DNA of 24,733 nucleotides from NCBI GenBank assembly GCA_009776695.1, contig WRNI01000004.1, positions 3 through 24,735 of the forward strand. Reading direction: 5' to 3'. The position numbers and the translations under genes are program-made. A model generated the notes under the pieces. The model was not told the DNA's origin, did not search any database, and saw only the letters and a program-made list of their open reading frames with translations. This document shows, piece after piece, positions 7,077-13,616 of the stretch (the first letter of the stretch is position 1; each line of letters begins with the position of its first letter). Source of the stretch: Methanomassiliicoccaceae archaeon. GTDB taxonomy: Archaea > Thermoplasmatota > Thermoplasmata > Methanomassiliicoccales > Methanomethylophilaceae.

Positions 7077-8195
7077 TCACCATGTCCCGTATGTACCGAA
7101 GTCCCTGGCAGCCCTTGTCAGCGCAAGTAAGTTACCGGGTATCGTGTACGGAGGCGTCTCACAGCTTGTACCGAGGATGAATCCCTTCTTCGCGTCGCGG
7201 CCCGCGAGCAGGCTCTCTTTCGCCTGGTCATAGACCTTTGCCGGGTTGGGGTTGATCATCAGTTTCGTGTCTACCGAGCCCATCAGCGTCGTGACGTCCT
7301 GGAACTCCTTCTTCAGGAGGTCCGACGGGAACACCTTCGGTCCCTGGTAACCTATGTGCAGAACGTTGAACGGTGACCACAGGAGGTTCTTCTTGAACAC
7401 TTTGTAGTCAGTCTCGTGGTTACCGCACAGGTGGTAGAACACCTGAGGTCCGGCGCCTCTCCTGAAGCACTGGTCCACATAGTAGCCCATCTTCTTCGCC
7501 GAGAACTCCTCTACCTGCTCATCCGCAAATATGTCGTTGTTGGCAAGAACGGAACCGACGATCAGCATCGCGAATCCGAACTTGTCGGCCATTGCCTCGG
7601 CACCGTTGATCGACGTCTCAACGTACGTGTCAACAAGCTTGTGCGCAAGGTCGGTCTCGGTGAACGTCCACATGATGAACTCCTCGACTCCGATCATCTC
7701 GGCTGCCGCGCCCACAAGGTCGAAACCGTATGAGATCGGGACGAGCGTGTGCCCGAGGTTCTGCTGCACATATCCGTACAGGTCGTAGAACAGCGGGACG
7801 GTCGATCCGGTCAGAAGGTCCGCCTTGCTTATCGGCTGCATCTTCTCAACGCCGTTGGCGTCGAGTATCGGTCCGGTCGGAATTGGCGGGAGCGTGTCCT
7901 TGTACTCCAGTGTCATGCCGAGGTCTCTTACCCACGGAAGTGAGAAGAACCAGTGCGTGACCGGAAGCAGGTCGTACAGCTCCGATATATATCCGACGCA
8001 GTGGATGCCCAGTTCGGGTTTCTCATAGAAGTCCCTGATCGTGAAACCGCAGTTCACGGCAGCGTTCGACAGGATGATCGGATCCACATCGATTCTGTCG
8101 TGGAAGTTGTCCACGAAGGGGCTCGCAAATCTCTTGGCGGCATTCGCATGCCAGCCGCTTAGGTCATTTTTCGGGAATAGTTCTTCGTAGCCCAT
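7077..8195 (-). CDS. UroD-fold methyltransferase (MtaA/COG0407-like)
   Basis: 372 residues from the ATG at 8195, which has an AGGGAT ribosome-binding site. The open frame extends 24 codons further but overlaps the promoter. The fold is that of uroporphyrinogen decarboxylase, but zinc ligands replace the decarboxylase residues: His255 and Cys257 in YHLCGN, and Cys345 in GTSCETPP. This is the H-x-C...C pattern of MtaA/MtbA-type enzymes, which move a methyl group from a corrinoid protein to a thiol such as coenzyme M. The methyl donor and acceptor here are unknown; no corrinoid protein is adjacent. It is first in a two-gene operon with the 149-residue protein, and three copies of AATGTTGCA lie upstream. 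Confidence 0.8.
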   Translation of the reverse strand: MGYEELFPKNDLSGWHANAAKRFASPFVDNFHDRIDVDPIILSNAAVNCGFTIRDFYEKPELGIHCVGYISELYDLLPVTHWFFSLPWVRDLGMTLEYKDTLPPIPTGPILDANGVEKMQPISKADLLTGSTVPLFYDLYGYVQQNLGHTLVPISYGFDLVGAAAEMIGVEEFIMWTFTETDLAHKLVDTYVETSINGAEAMADKFGFAMLIVGSVLANNDIFADEQVEEFSAKKMGYYVDQCFRRGAGPQVFYHLCGNHETDYKVFKKNLLWSPFNVLHIGYQGPKVFPSDLLKKEFQDVTTLMGSVDTKLMINPNPAKVYDQAKESLLAGRDAKKGFILGTSCETPPYTIPGNLLALTRAARDFGTYGTW

Positions 8196-8221
8196 ATTAA
8201 TCCCTATAGGCGGATAGGAAG

Positions 8222-8236
8222 AACGATATTTATACG
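8222..8236 (-). promoter_or_regulatory. TATA box of the UroD-fold methyltransferase operon
   Basis: On the minus strand the sequence around 8236-8222 reads GTATAAATATCG, about 30-40 bases before the ATG at 8195. That leaves a short leader carrying the AGGGAT ribosome-binding site. A second A/T block lies at 8238-8252. Confidence 0.5.
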
Positions 8237-8251
8237 TTTTTATATTAATTT

Positions 8252-8339
8252 TGCAACATTGTTTCATTTGATATACGCGTTAAGTCGCCTAATGTAACCA
8301 TGTTGCATCATTGCTCAAAATACTTTACGAATGTTGCAT
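8252..8339. promoter_or_regulatory. Three AATGTTGCA motifs upstream of the methyltransferase
   Basis: TGCAACATT (reverse orientation) at 8252-8260, ATGTTGCAT at 8300-8308 and AATGTTGCAT at 8330-8339, with a weaker AATGTAAC at 8291-8298. All lie just upstream of the TATA box of the minus-strand methyltransferase operon. Repeated copies of a nine-base word in about 90 bases suggest an operator or activator site. The regulator is unknown. Confidence 0.5.
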
Positions 8340-8419
8340 TTTTCAGGATATCTTTTATCGCCGTACTTACCGTACGGGAAGTAGTGTTCTCATGACCCCG
8401 CGCCGTTTTGGATCATATT

Positions 8420-8442
8420 CGCGCACCCTCCCGGCGTGCGCG
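8420..8442 (-). terminator. Hairpin directly after the PPC-domain gene
   Basis: CGCGCAC (8420-8426) pairs with GTGCGCG (8436-8442) across a nine-base loop, immediately beyond the stop at 8443 on the minus strand. There is no T-run after it, so this is only a candidate. Confidence 0.35.
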
Positions 8443-8895
8443 TCACTCCGCGCCCGGAGCGAGTAATTCAAATCCCGACGCATCGTCACGGATACGCTTC
8501 GAAGCGCATCCCTTAATTTCCCTGATGATGACTTCCATCACCAGCCAAACTTTAACGCCTGCCCTTGCGCATCCCGTAACGGACGACCCGTCACGTCCGC
8601 ATGAACAGTGCATGTGCATCACCGGCACTCCGGCGGCGTCGGGGAATATTGTTCCCGTGCCCGTGAGCTCATGCGGTCCGTTCAGCTCATGATATAACGG
8701 AACTACAGGCGATGATAACGGTATCTGCGGGCCGACGACGAGTCTCGATCCTTTGCCGGCGCCGCCGACGGCGGTGACGGATGCCGCACTTATTCCGTGA
8801 CGCGAGGCGAATGATTCGACCGCTTCATGAAGTATCTCCCCGTCATCAAGCCGAAGGACGAAGACACGGCCTTCTGTGCACTCCTCGTACCTCAA
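8443..8895 (-). CDS. PPC/DUF296-domain protein
   Basis: 150 residues spanning one PPC domain (also called PCC or DUF296), the compact trimeric fold found alone in prokaryotes and fused to AT-hooks in plants. The opening FVLRLDDGEILHEAVESFASRHGISAASV and the later MHMHCSCGR stretch, with its metal-binding-type histidines, are characteristic. The physiological role of prokaryotic PPC proteins is not settled. The start is TTG 8895, nine bases after the stop of the upstream gene, with GTGA five bases before it; there is no in-frame ATG that keeps the domain whole. It is the second gene of a two-gene operon. Confidence 0.8.
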   Translation of the reverse strand: MRYEECTEGRVFVLRLDDGEILHEAVESFASRHGISAASVTAVGGAGKGSRLVVGPQIPLSSPVVPLYHELNGPHELTGTGTIFPDAAGVPVMHMHCSCGRDGSSVTGCARAGVKVWLVMEVIIREIKGCASKRIRDDASGFELLAPGAE

Positions 8896-8904
8896 AATAT
8901 CACA

Positions 8905-9246
8905 TCAGCGGAATTTGCTGTACCTGTCCATCAGTCTGCAGATGCGGTCGTACTCCTCCTTGGTGAGCGCACCGGAGTCGACGAATGTCTTTGCGTATTC
9001 TTTGGCGTCCCTCGTCGATACGCGTGACGCCTTCGCGACGATCGACGCTAAGAACGATGACGCTACGGACGCGTCCATCGACGATGACGCGAGAATTTCG
9101 TTAAGATCGTACTTGAACGGGGCCATCCTGTTCGTGTTGAGCATCGACTGACGTTTTGATGTTTCTTTACGTTTGACCTTGTTCTTTTTCTGGGGGCTCG
9201 GCGCCCCGGGTATGTTCGGTGAAGAATTCTTGTATGTGACCGCCAA
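8905..9246 (-). CDS. Small basic hypothetical protein upstream of the PPC gene
   Basis: 113 residues, not recognised. The first 40 residues are Lys/Ser/Pro-rich and probably disordered. The rest is helical and ends in a VSTRDAKEYAKTFVDSGALTKEEYDRICRLMDRY motif that resembles short SHOCT-like C-terminal helices. The TTG start at 9246 has GGAG about eight bases upstream and a TTTAAGTAT box further up; internal ATGs at 9144 and 9126 are alternatives that would drop the disordered tail. It is nine bases ahead of the PPC gene and probably co-transcribed with it. Confidence 0.6.
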   Translation of the reverse strand: MAVTYKNSSPNIPGAPSPQKKNKVKRKETSKRQSMLNTNRMAPFKYDLNEILASSSMDASVASSFLASIVAKASRVSTRDAKEYAKTFVDSGALTKEEYDRICRLMDRYSKFR

Positions 9247-9329
9247 ACTTATTACTCCGCAATGTTCGAAGGCGTGATATGATACTTAAACTAGTTGGTC
9301 GCCGTCGCCGCCGAATATATAAAAAGACG

Positions 9330-9360
9330 CGGAACGGGCACGGATGCCCGTGCCCTTCCG
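9330..9360 (-). terminator. Hairpin plus T-run ending the DUF5654 gene
   Basis: GGGCACGG (9336-9343) pairs with CCGTGCCC (9348-9355) around a four-base loop, and the stem can extend with CGG/CCG outside. On the minus strand it is followed by TCTTTTTATATA. Stem plus T-run right after the stop at 9366 makes this the best-supported terminator in the window. Confidence 0.65.
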
Positions 9361-9365
9361 CAATA

Positions 9366-9683
9366 TCATTTCTGTGCTTTTCTTGCCTCTTCCGCTTCCA
9401 TTGATTCCTTCAGCCTTCCTATGGACCTCGCTATGAGCACGATGCATATCACCGCTATGACGGTGACCACTATCGCATAGATCAGCAGAGGCACCACCGC
9501 ATTCTCGGAATCAATATATTCCGCGATCAGTGCTTTTATCGCCTCGTTCCATGCCAGCGCGGCGACCATGCCGAAGGCCGCCGTCATCAGCGTTGCGAAC
9601 GTTTCCACAAGCTGCAGCTTGAATGGTTTTTGTGCCGTTATTATCACCTCATCGCCGTTATAACATTCACAGTTTACAAACAT
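9366..9683 (-). CDS. DUF5654-type small membrane protein
   Basis: About 105 residues from the ATG at 9683. It carries the hallmark segment ATLMTAAFGMVAALAWNEAIKALI (first membrane helix), then a second helix VVPLLIYAIVVTVIAVICIVLIA, and a charged Glu/Lys-rich cytoplasmic tail. Function is unknown; the family is frequent in archaea. The frame stays open to 10022, overlapping the antitoxin gene on the opposite strand, so a long form is not credible. GTG 9647 is an alternative start, giving a protein that begins shortly before the first helix. It is a single gene, terminated by the hairpin at 9330-9360. Confidence 0.75.
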   Translation of the reverse strand: MFVNCECYNGDEVIITAQKPFKLQLVETFATLMTAAFGMVAALAWNEAIKALIAEYIDSENAVVPLLIYAIVVTVIAVICIVLIARSIGRLKESMEAEEARKAQK

Positions 9684-9768
9684 ATCGCCGTTAAGTGTAT
9701 AATTACGAACATCTGAACGGTAATTTTTCGGTGTGCCGGCGCAAGAAAGATGCTGACTCTTCGCAATG

Positions 9769-9806
9769 CCATTAAATATACGTATGCCTGATTTGGAGTT
9801 AGGAGG
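9769..9806 (+). promoter_or_regulatory. Promoter and strong ribosome-binding site of the intact Panacea pair
   Basis: ATTAAATATACG around 9771-9782 is a good TATA box about 35 bases ahead of the start, and AGGAGG at about 9801-9806 gives the strongest Shine-Dalgarno match in the window, seven bases before ATG 9813. Confidence 0.6.
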
Positions 9807-9812
9807 AATATA

Positions 9813-10358
9813 ATGGCATCTGCGATGGATGTTGCGAACTTTTTCATTGACGTGTTCAAAGGAACGGATGATCCGATGACGATGCTCCGTGTGATGAAGA
9901 TCGCGTACAATGCTCAGGGATGCAGTCTGGCCCGCACGGGCGAGCCTCTCTTCGAGGAAGAGATAGAAGCATGGAAGCACGGTCCCGTCGTTCCGAGCAT
10001 ATACAGATCGCTCGGTCGGCATAAGGACGGCAAGATCAAAAGGCCGTTGGGAAAATATTCAAAAGATGTTTTTACACGCGGGCAGATAGATCTGATGATA
10101 GATGTGGCCGTGAAGTACGGAAAGTATACGACAGGCACGCTGGTGAATATGTGCCACGCGCCCGAAAGTCCGTGGAGCAAGGTGTACGTCCAGAACCGGA
10201 GGAACATCAAGATACCGAAGGAACTTATCCGCGAACATTTCTCCGTGAATGAGCCGCTGGACGTGTTCGATGCTGAGCAGGCGATAAAGAACATGAAGCT
10301 GCTGGGTTACCGTGACCCTGAAGGAAATACGGTCCTCCCGAATGATTTCGATGACTGA
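9813..10358 (+). CDS. Panacea-domain (DUF4065) antitoxin of an intact TA pair
   Basis: 181 residues with the same architecture as the orphan copy at 5922-6464: VANFFIDVF opening, EAWKHGPVVPSIYRSL signature, SPWSKVYV, and an ending in DPEGNTVLPNDFDD. Its neighbour encodes a MazF/PemK-like protein overlapping it by eight bases, the typical antitoxin-first order. Panacea domains are known as general neutralising domains for unrelated toxins. A strong AGGAGG site should give high translation of the antitoxin relative to the toxin, which relies on coupling. The two loci in this window probably arose by duplication or by successive acquisition of one TA family. Confidence 0.87.
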   Translation: MASAMDVANFFIDVFKGTDDPMTMLRVMKIAYNAQGCSLARTGEPLFEEEIEAWKHGPVVPSIYRSLGRHKDGKIKRPLGKYSKDVFTRGQIDLMIDVAVKYGKYTTGTLVNMCHAPESPWSKVYVQNRRNIKIPKELIREHFSVNEPLDVFDAEQAIKNMKLLGYRDPEGNTVLPNDFDD

Positions 10359-10698
10359 CCGCAAAAAAGAAGAATGGAGCGTGTGGACCGCACGCGTGGA
10401 ATATGCGGACGGCACCGGGATGAAAGACCGTCCGGTCATCGTTCTTAACGACAGGATCGTTCTCTGCGTCTGCTTGGCGGTCACGTCCAAACAGAAGAAC
10501 ATACGCTACGGCTATAAACTTAAGAATACAAAATGCGCAGGCCTTATCAAAGAGTCATGGGTGAGGTTCGGGTACATCGAACTGACGCCTGACAGATTCC
10601 GTCGCAAGCTCGGAATGCTTGACGAAGAGGATATTGTCGGTCTCAGAGGATGGATGGCCTCATACTCATACGGATCGTACATATTGGACAGGATATGA
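10351..10698 (+). CDS. MazF/PemK-like toxin partner of the Panacea antitoxin
   Basis: 115 residues. The pattern WSVWTARV...DG...DRPVIVLN...VCLAVTSKQK...AGLIKESWVRFGYIELTPDRF...LGMLDEEDI follows the SH3-like-barrel MazF/PemK ribonucleases: RPV(I/L)VL strand, the xVTS segment with catalytic Thr/Ser, the central SWVR strand, and a final helix after a conserved G-x-L. Those toxins cleave mRNA. ATG 10351 lies inside the last codons of the antitoxin gene (eight-base overlap), so translation is coupled. A longer frame from 10312 overlaps the antitoxin in another frame and is not needed. Assignment rests on visible motifs and context; similarity to characterised MazF is remote. Confidence 0.75.
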   Translation: MTDRKKEEWSVWTARVEYADGTGMKDRPVIVLNDRIVLCVCLAVTSKQKNIRYGYKLKNTKCAGLIKESWVRFGYIELTPDRFRRKLGMLDEEDIVGLRGWMASYSYGSYILDRI

Positions 10699-10706
10699 GA
10701 TTTCAA

Positions 10707-10811
10707 TGGTGCGGGGGAGGGGATTCGAACCCCCGAACTCCTACGAGACAGAATTTCTTCCTCGGAAGGAGTCTTAAGTCCTGCGCCTTTGGCCAACTCG
10801 GCAACCCCCGC
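10707..10811 (-). tRNA. tRNA-Leu (UAA) with an apparent 18-nt intron and encoded CCA
   Basis: The minus strand starts with GCGGGGG and ends CCCCCGC-A-CCA, giving a perfect seven-base acceptor stem. The D-arm, a T-arm with TTCGAAT loop, and a long type-II variable arm identify Leu. The anticodon loop CTTAAGA gives anticodon UAA (10774-10776). A normal anticodon stem cannot form with the bases directly after the loop, but CAGGA pairs with TTCTG 18 bases further on. Removing 10755-10772, between positions 37 and 38, restores an 84-nt tRNA plus CCA with a variable arm of usual size. Position 37/38 is the commonest archaeal intron site. Confidence 0.9.
10755..10772 (-). other. Predicted tRNA intron (37/38 site)
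   Basis: Eighteen bases, reading ACTCCTTCCGAGGAAGAA on the minus strand. It is self-complementary (CTTC/GAAG with a four-base loop) and is flanked by A residues that leave the boundary uncertain by one base. The bulge-helix-bulge needed for the splicing endonuclease was not resolved by eye. Confidence 0.7.
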
Positions 10812-10835
10812 GCGCATCTGCGATAAGTGCATCTG

Positions 10836-10844
10836 TTATTAAAT
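10836..10844 (-). promoter_or_regulatory. TATA box of the tRNA-Leu gene
   Basis: ATTTAATAA on the minus strand, centred about 29 bases before the first tRNA base, the distance expected for an archaeal promoter. Confidence 0.45.
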
Positions 10845-10883
10845 CCTCGCATCACCGGCCGCTTTCCGAATGCGCGCCGGTGC

Positions 10884-10979
10884 TCATTCCTTTGTGCGCA
10901 GTTTCCTTCCGAGCCACAGCATCACGGCTATGCACAATGCCGCGGCGGCTATGCACACATATCCTAATCCGGCGCCCAT
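10884..10979 (-). CDS. 31-residue single-pass membrane peptide behind the ABC permease
   Basis: An ATG two bases after the permease stop opens a 31-codon frame: MGAGLGYVCIAAAALCIAVM followed by LWLGRKLRTKE. It has one clear hydrophobic helix (about residues 5-24) and a positively charged tail. The end of the permease gene supplies AAGGAG about eight bases before the ATG. The hydrophobic-then-basic pattern, good ribosome-binding site and operon-like spacing argue for a real small protein, perhaps a subunit that modulates the transporter. I know of no named family; chance cannot be excluded at this length. Confidence 0.55.
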   Translation of the reverse strand: MGAGLGYVCIAAAALCIAVMLWLGRKLRTKE

Positions 10980-10981
10980 GG

Positions 10982-11818
10982 TCACAGCTCCTTCCTGTTC
11001 ATCAGGAACCATCCCAGCAGTATGAACGCGATGCCCCACGCCGTCGCCGCGATCATGTACGCAGCGGGGGCGAACGGCGATCCGTTACCGGCGATCATGC
11101 CCAGCGCAACGTTGCCGACGGACACCGGCATTATATGCAGTATGTCCAGTATCCCGTCGAGCGTCTCCTCGCTGATGTTCGTTACGAGATACACGATAAG
11201 CAGTATGAACTCCAGTACCAGCGGCAGTACGATGACTATTGCTATCGTCGCCGCCACGGAGCCTCTTTTGAACACTGCGCTCAGCGCGTACGCCATCGCG
11301 GTTATAGCGAATATCCCGAACAGCGAGAGCATGAGCGCCATCGCCGTATCATCAGGCAATGCTATCCCGTAAACGTCGGACATCACGATCCCCAGTCCGA
11401 ACCCCAGCAGCATTATGCTCAGGGACAGCGTCATCGCCGCCATCAGCTTGCCGATGAAGAACACCGTTCGCGTAACAGGCAGCGGGAACGTGAGGTACGC
11501 GGTCCGATTCTTGAACTCCGACGACAGTACGCGGCCGGCGAACACCGCCGGGATCAGCGCGATCATGTACGGCAGCAGCACGAACACTATCTCCGGGTCC
11601 AGGATGTCCGACACCGGCCCGTCGGACAGGATGTCCAGTATGAACATGGATATAGGTATCAGCGCCGCCAGCAGAATTAGGAGATAGGGGGTCCAGCTCT
11701 TCGCGTACAGCCTCATCTGCAATGTGTAAACGGACATCACCTGCCCGGCCTGCGGCGGCAGCTCGTACCGTCCGCGCGCCGTAACGGCATCCGCGGCAGC
11801 GGCGTCATTTGATGTCAT
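10982..11818 (-). CDS. ABC-2 type transporter permease
   Basis: 278 residues with about six hydrophobic helices: LILLAALIPISMFIL, IVFVLLPYMIALIPAVFAG, LMAAMTLSLSIMLLGFGLGI, AMALMLSLFGIFAITAMAYALSAVF, IAIVIVLPLVLEFILLIVYLV and a last one ending WGIAFILLGWFLMNRKEL. The LSSEFKNRTAYLTFPLPVTRTVFFIGKL segment after the second helix is typical of ABC-2 membrane subunits. It overlaps the ATPase gene. ATG 11818 is chosen over ATG 11827 because GGGGGAGG lies nine bases before the former and directly abuts the latter. It should pair with the ATPase below to form an exporter or resistance/maintenance transporter of unknown substrate. Confidence 0.87.
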   Translation of the reverse strand: MTSNDAAAADAVTARGRYELPPQAGQVMSVYTLQMRLYAKSWTPYLLILLAALIPISMFILDILSDGPVSDILDPEIVFVLLPYMIALIPAVFAGRVLSSEFKNRTAYLTFPLPVTRTVFFIGKLMAAMTLSLSIMLLGFGLGIVMSDVYGIALPDDTAMALMLSLFGIFAITAMAYALSAVFKRGSVAATIAIVIVLPLVLEFILLIVYLVTNISEETLDGILDILHIMPVSVGNVALGMIAGNGSPFAPAAYMIAATAWGIAFILLGWFLMNRKEL

Positions 11819-12752
11819 CCGTATCATCCTCCCCCGTAAGGCTCATGTAAAGCGATTCAAGATCGGAGCCTTTCTGATTCAGCGTCAGCAGCCCGAGACC
11901 GTGCTTTTTTACAAGTTCGACCAATCCTTCGCGGTCCTCCGGGCCCGCGAAGCTTGCCGAGAAAGTATAATTGTTGATACGCTCCGTTCCGGAAACGTTC
12001 TCGAATTCCTTAAGGTCCTTCATGAAATCGTCGGTCATGTCCCTTCTCAGCGTCACCTCGAGCGTAACGTCCTTCTCCGTCCTTCTCAGGAGGTCCCTGA
12101 CGTTACCGGACATCACTAATTTTCCTTTCCTTATCACGGTGACGGAATCGCATACCTCCGACACTTCGTTGAGCATGTGCGTCGACACCAGCAGCGAACG
12201 GTCGCTCCTTTTCAGGCCGGCGAGTATCTCACGAACTTCCATCATCCCCCTCGGGTCGAGACCCGACGTCGGCTCGTCCATTATCAGTATGTCCGGGTCG
12301 GGCATGAGCGCCTGCGCCAATGTTACACGCTGCTTCATACCTTTTGAGAATTTGCCGACGGGTTTGTTCCTCCATTCCCACATCCTCACCTCTTCGAGGA
12401 CCTCTCTGGTCCTCGCGGATATCTGGTTCCCCGGGACGCCTCTTATCCTTCCGATATAGTCCAACACTTCCACGGGCGTGAAATTCGGGTAGCATTCCGG
12501 CGTCTCTATCACACAGCCGACCGTTTCCATCGCCCTGCGGTGATCCCTGCAGTCGATGCCGTTCACCGATACGGTGCCGGACGTCGGCATTATCATTCCT
12601 GTGATAACTTTCAGCATTGTGCTCTTTCCCGCCCCGTTGGGCCCGAGAAGTCCCATGTACTCGCCCTTCCTGACGGCCATCGTCACTTCCGATAACGCCG
12701 TGAGATTGCCGAACGATTTTGTAAGCGACGTAACGTCTATCGCATTCGTCAA
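11805..12752 (-). CDS. ABC transporter ATP-binding protein
   Basis: 315 residues. Walker A is GPNGAGKST (residues 37-45), the ABC signature FSKGMKQR lies near residue 136, and Walker B is ILIMDEPTSGLD near residue 156, followed by the switch histidine in STH. The C-terminal 90 residues are the variable extension common in the CcmA/NatA-type exporters. Translation starts at TTG 12752 with AGGGGGA six bases upstream; no in-frame ATG lies before the nucleotide-binding domain. A TATA-like GAATATATAGATAA (about 12783-12797) lies upstream on this strand. Order: ATPase, permease, 31-residue peptide. Confidence 0.93.
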   Translation of the reverse strand: MTNAIDVTSLTKSFGNLTALSEVTMAVRKGEYMGLLGPNGAGKSTMLKVITGMIMPTSGTVSVNGIDCRDHRRAMETVGCVIETPECYPNFTPVEVLDYIGRIRGVPGNQISARTREVLEEVRMWEWRNKPVGKFSKGMKQRVTLAQALMPDPDILIMDEPTSGLDPRGMMEVREILAGLKRSDRSLLVSTHMLNEVSEVCDSVTVIRKGKLVMSGNVRDLLRRTEKDVTLEVTLRRDMTDDFMKDLKEFENVSGTERINNYTFSASFAGPEDREGLVELVKKHGLGLLTLNQKGSDLESLYMSLTGEDDTDDIK

Positions 12753-12881
12753 AACTGTCCCCCTTTTTCCCGTACGGAAATGTTATCTATATATTCAGAC
12801 AGGTGGAAAAAATATACCGTAATATGCGCACCTATGCCGGTGCCGGCGGTACGGAGCGGCCGCGTCCCGGCCGCTCGGGCA

Positions 12882-12894
12882 TTTTAAATATATA
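12882..12894 (+). promoter_or_regulatory. TATA box for the zinc-ribbon gene and possibly the ACS operon
   Basis: TTTTAAATATATA about 35 bases before ATG 12923 predicts transcription from near 12912-12917 and a very short leader. As only 31 bases separate the zinc-ribbon gene from the ACT-domain gene and no second TATA box is evident there, this may be the main promoter of the whole plus-strand cluster. Confidence 0.55.
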
Positions 12895-12922
12895 TGCACC
12901 GCGATATTGGTCGCGTAGCGAA

Positions 12923-13585
12923 ATGTACAGGATACCCGACGACGACAGGCTTGAAAGGGCGATACGTACCGTGCTGAAGAAAGAGGGTCACATACGGTCG
13001 CAGGCGGAGATGACCGCGCACGTGCTGAAAGAGCTCAGAAAAGAGGATGAAGAATACCGCGTGAGCGGCGGACGCATCCGCCGCGTGGCCATCGAACGTA
13101 ATATTTTACGCGTGGACATAGACTACAATATGCAGGACGACCGTTCAATGCCCGATGTCTGCCCCGTGTGCGGATATCCTATGAGCACCGTAAGCAACAG
13201 CACGCTCGACGGCCGCGAGTCCGACATCGGAAGACAATGCACCAGATGTCCTTATCAGACGGGGCCGAAAAGACGTACTCCCGGAAGATATACGTTCAGC
13301 AAAGGCGGCCACGCCAAGGACGGAATGGCCGCCGCGGAACGGGCGGCCATGATGCGCGAAGCATCAAAATTAATGAGAAAGGCGGCGTCCATGGTCGAGA
13401 GCGCAACCAAAGGAACAGAATACGAACGCCGCGGGAAAGGATGCGCGAAGAGCATTGAAAGAACGGTATCGTCAAAGAAGGACACGAACGGTCTGAACAA
13501 CATCGTCAAAGATATGACCGCCGGCGTCCCCGAAACGCCCCGCGGGACCGCTGACATAAGGAACACGAAGCTAAAAGATATATGA
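12923..13585 (+). CDS. Winged-helix-like protein with a zinc ribbon, upstream of the ACS cluster
   Basis: 220 residues from ATG 12923; the TATA box at 12882 rules out the longer frame from 12803. The N-terminal 65 residues (RLERAIRTVLKKEGHIRSQAEMTAHVLKELRK...) look like a helix-turn-helix or winged-helix module. A zinc ribbon follows, with CPVCGYPM (Cys80/83) and CTRCPYQTG (Cys106/109). The C-terminal 100 residues are Ala/Lys/Arg-rich and helical. DNA or RNA binding is plausible. It lies 31 bases ahead of the ACT-domain gene in the same direction, so it could be cotranscribed with and regulate the ACS genes, but it may equally be an unrelated conserved neighbour. Confidence 0.7.
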   Translation: MYRIPDDDRLERAIRTVLKKEGHIRSQAEMTAHVLKELRKEDEEYRVSGGRIRRVAIERNILRVDIDYNMQDDRSMPDVCPVCGYPMSTVSNSTLDGRESDIGRQCTRCPYQTGPKRRTPGRYTFSKGGHAKDGMAAAERAAMMREASKLMRKAASMVESATKGTEYERRGKGCAKSIERTVSSKKDTNGLNNIVKDMTAGVPETPRGTADIRNTKLKDI

Positions 13586-13616
13586 TTGAAGCGTTTTGGA
13601 GATTGAGCGTGTTCAA

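Noticed and set aside
7077..8195. True uroporphyrinogen decarboxylase (haem synthesis)
   Set aside because: The H-x-C and distal Cys zinc ligands mark the methyltransferase branch, and there are no haem genes nearby.
10880..11680. 266-codon plus-strand frame opposite the ABC permease
   Set aside because: Arg/Gln/His/Tyr-rich shadow of the permease, which has clear membrane helices and signals.
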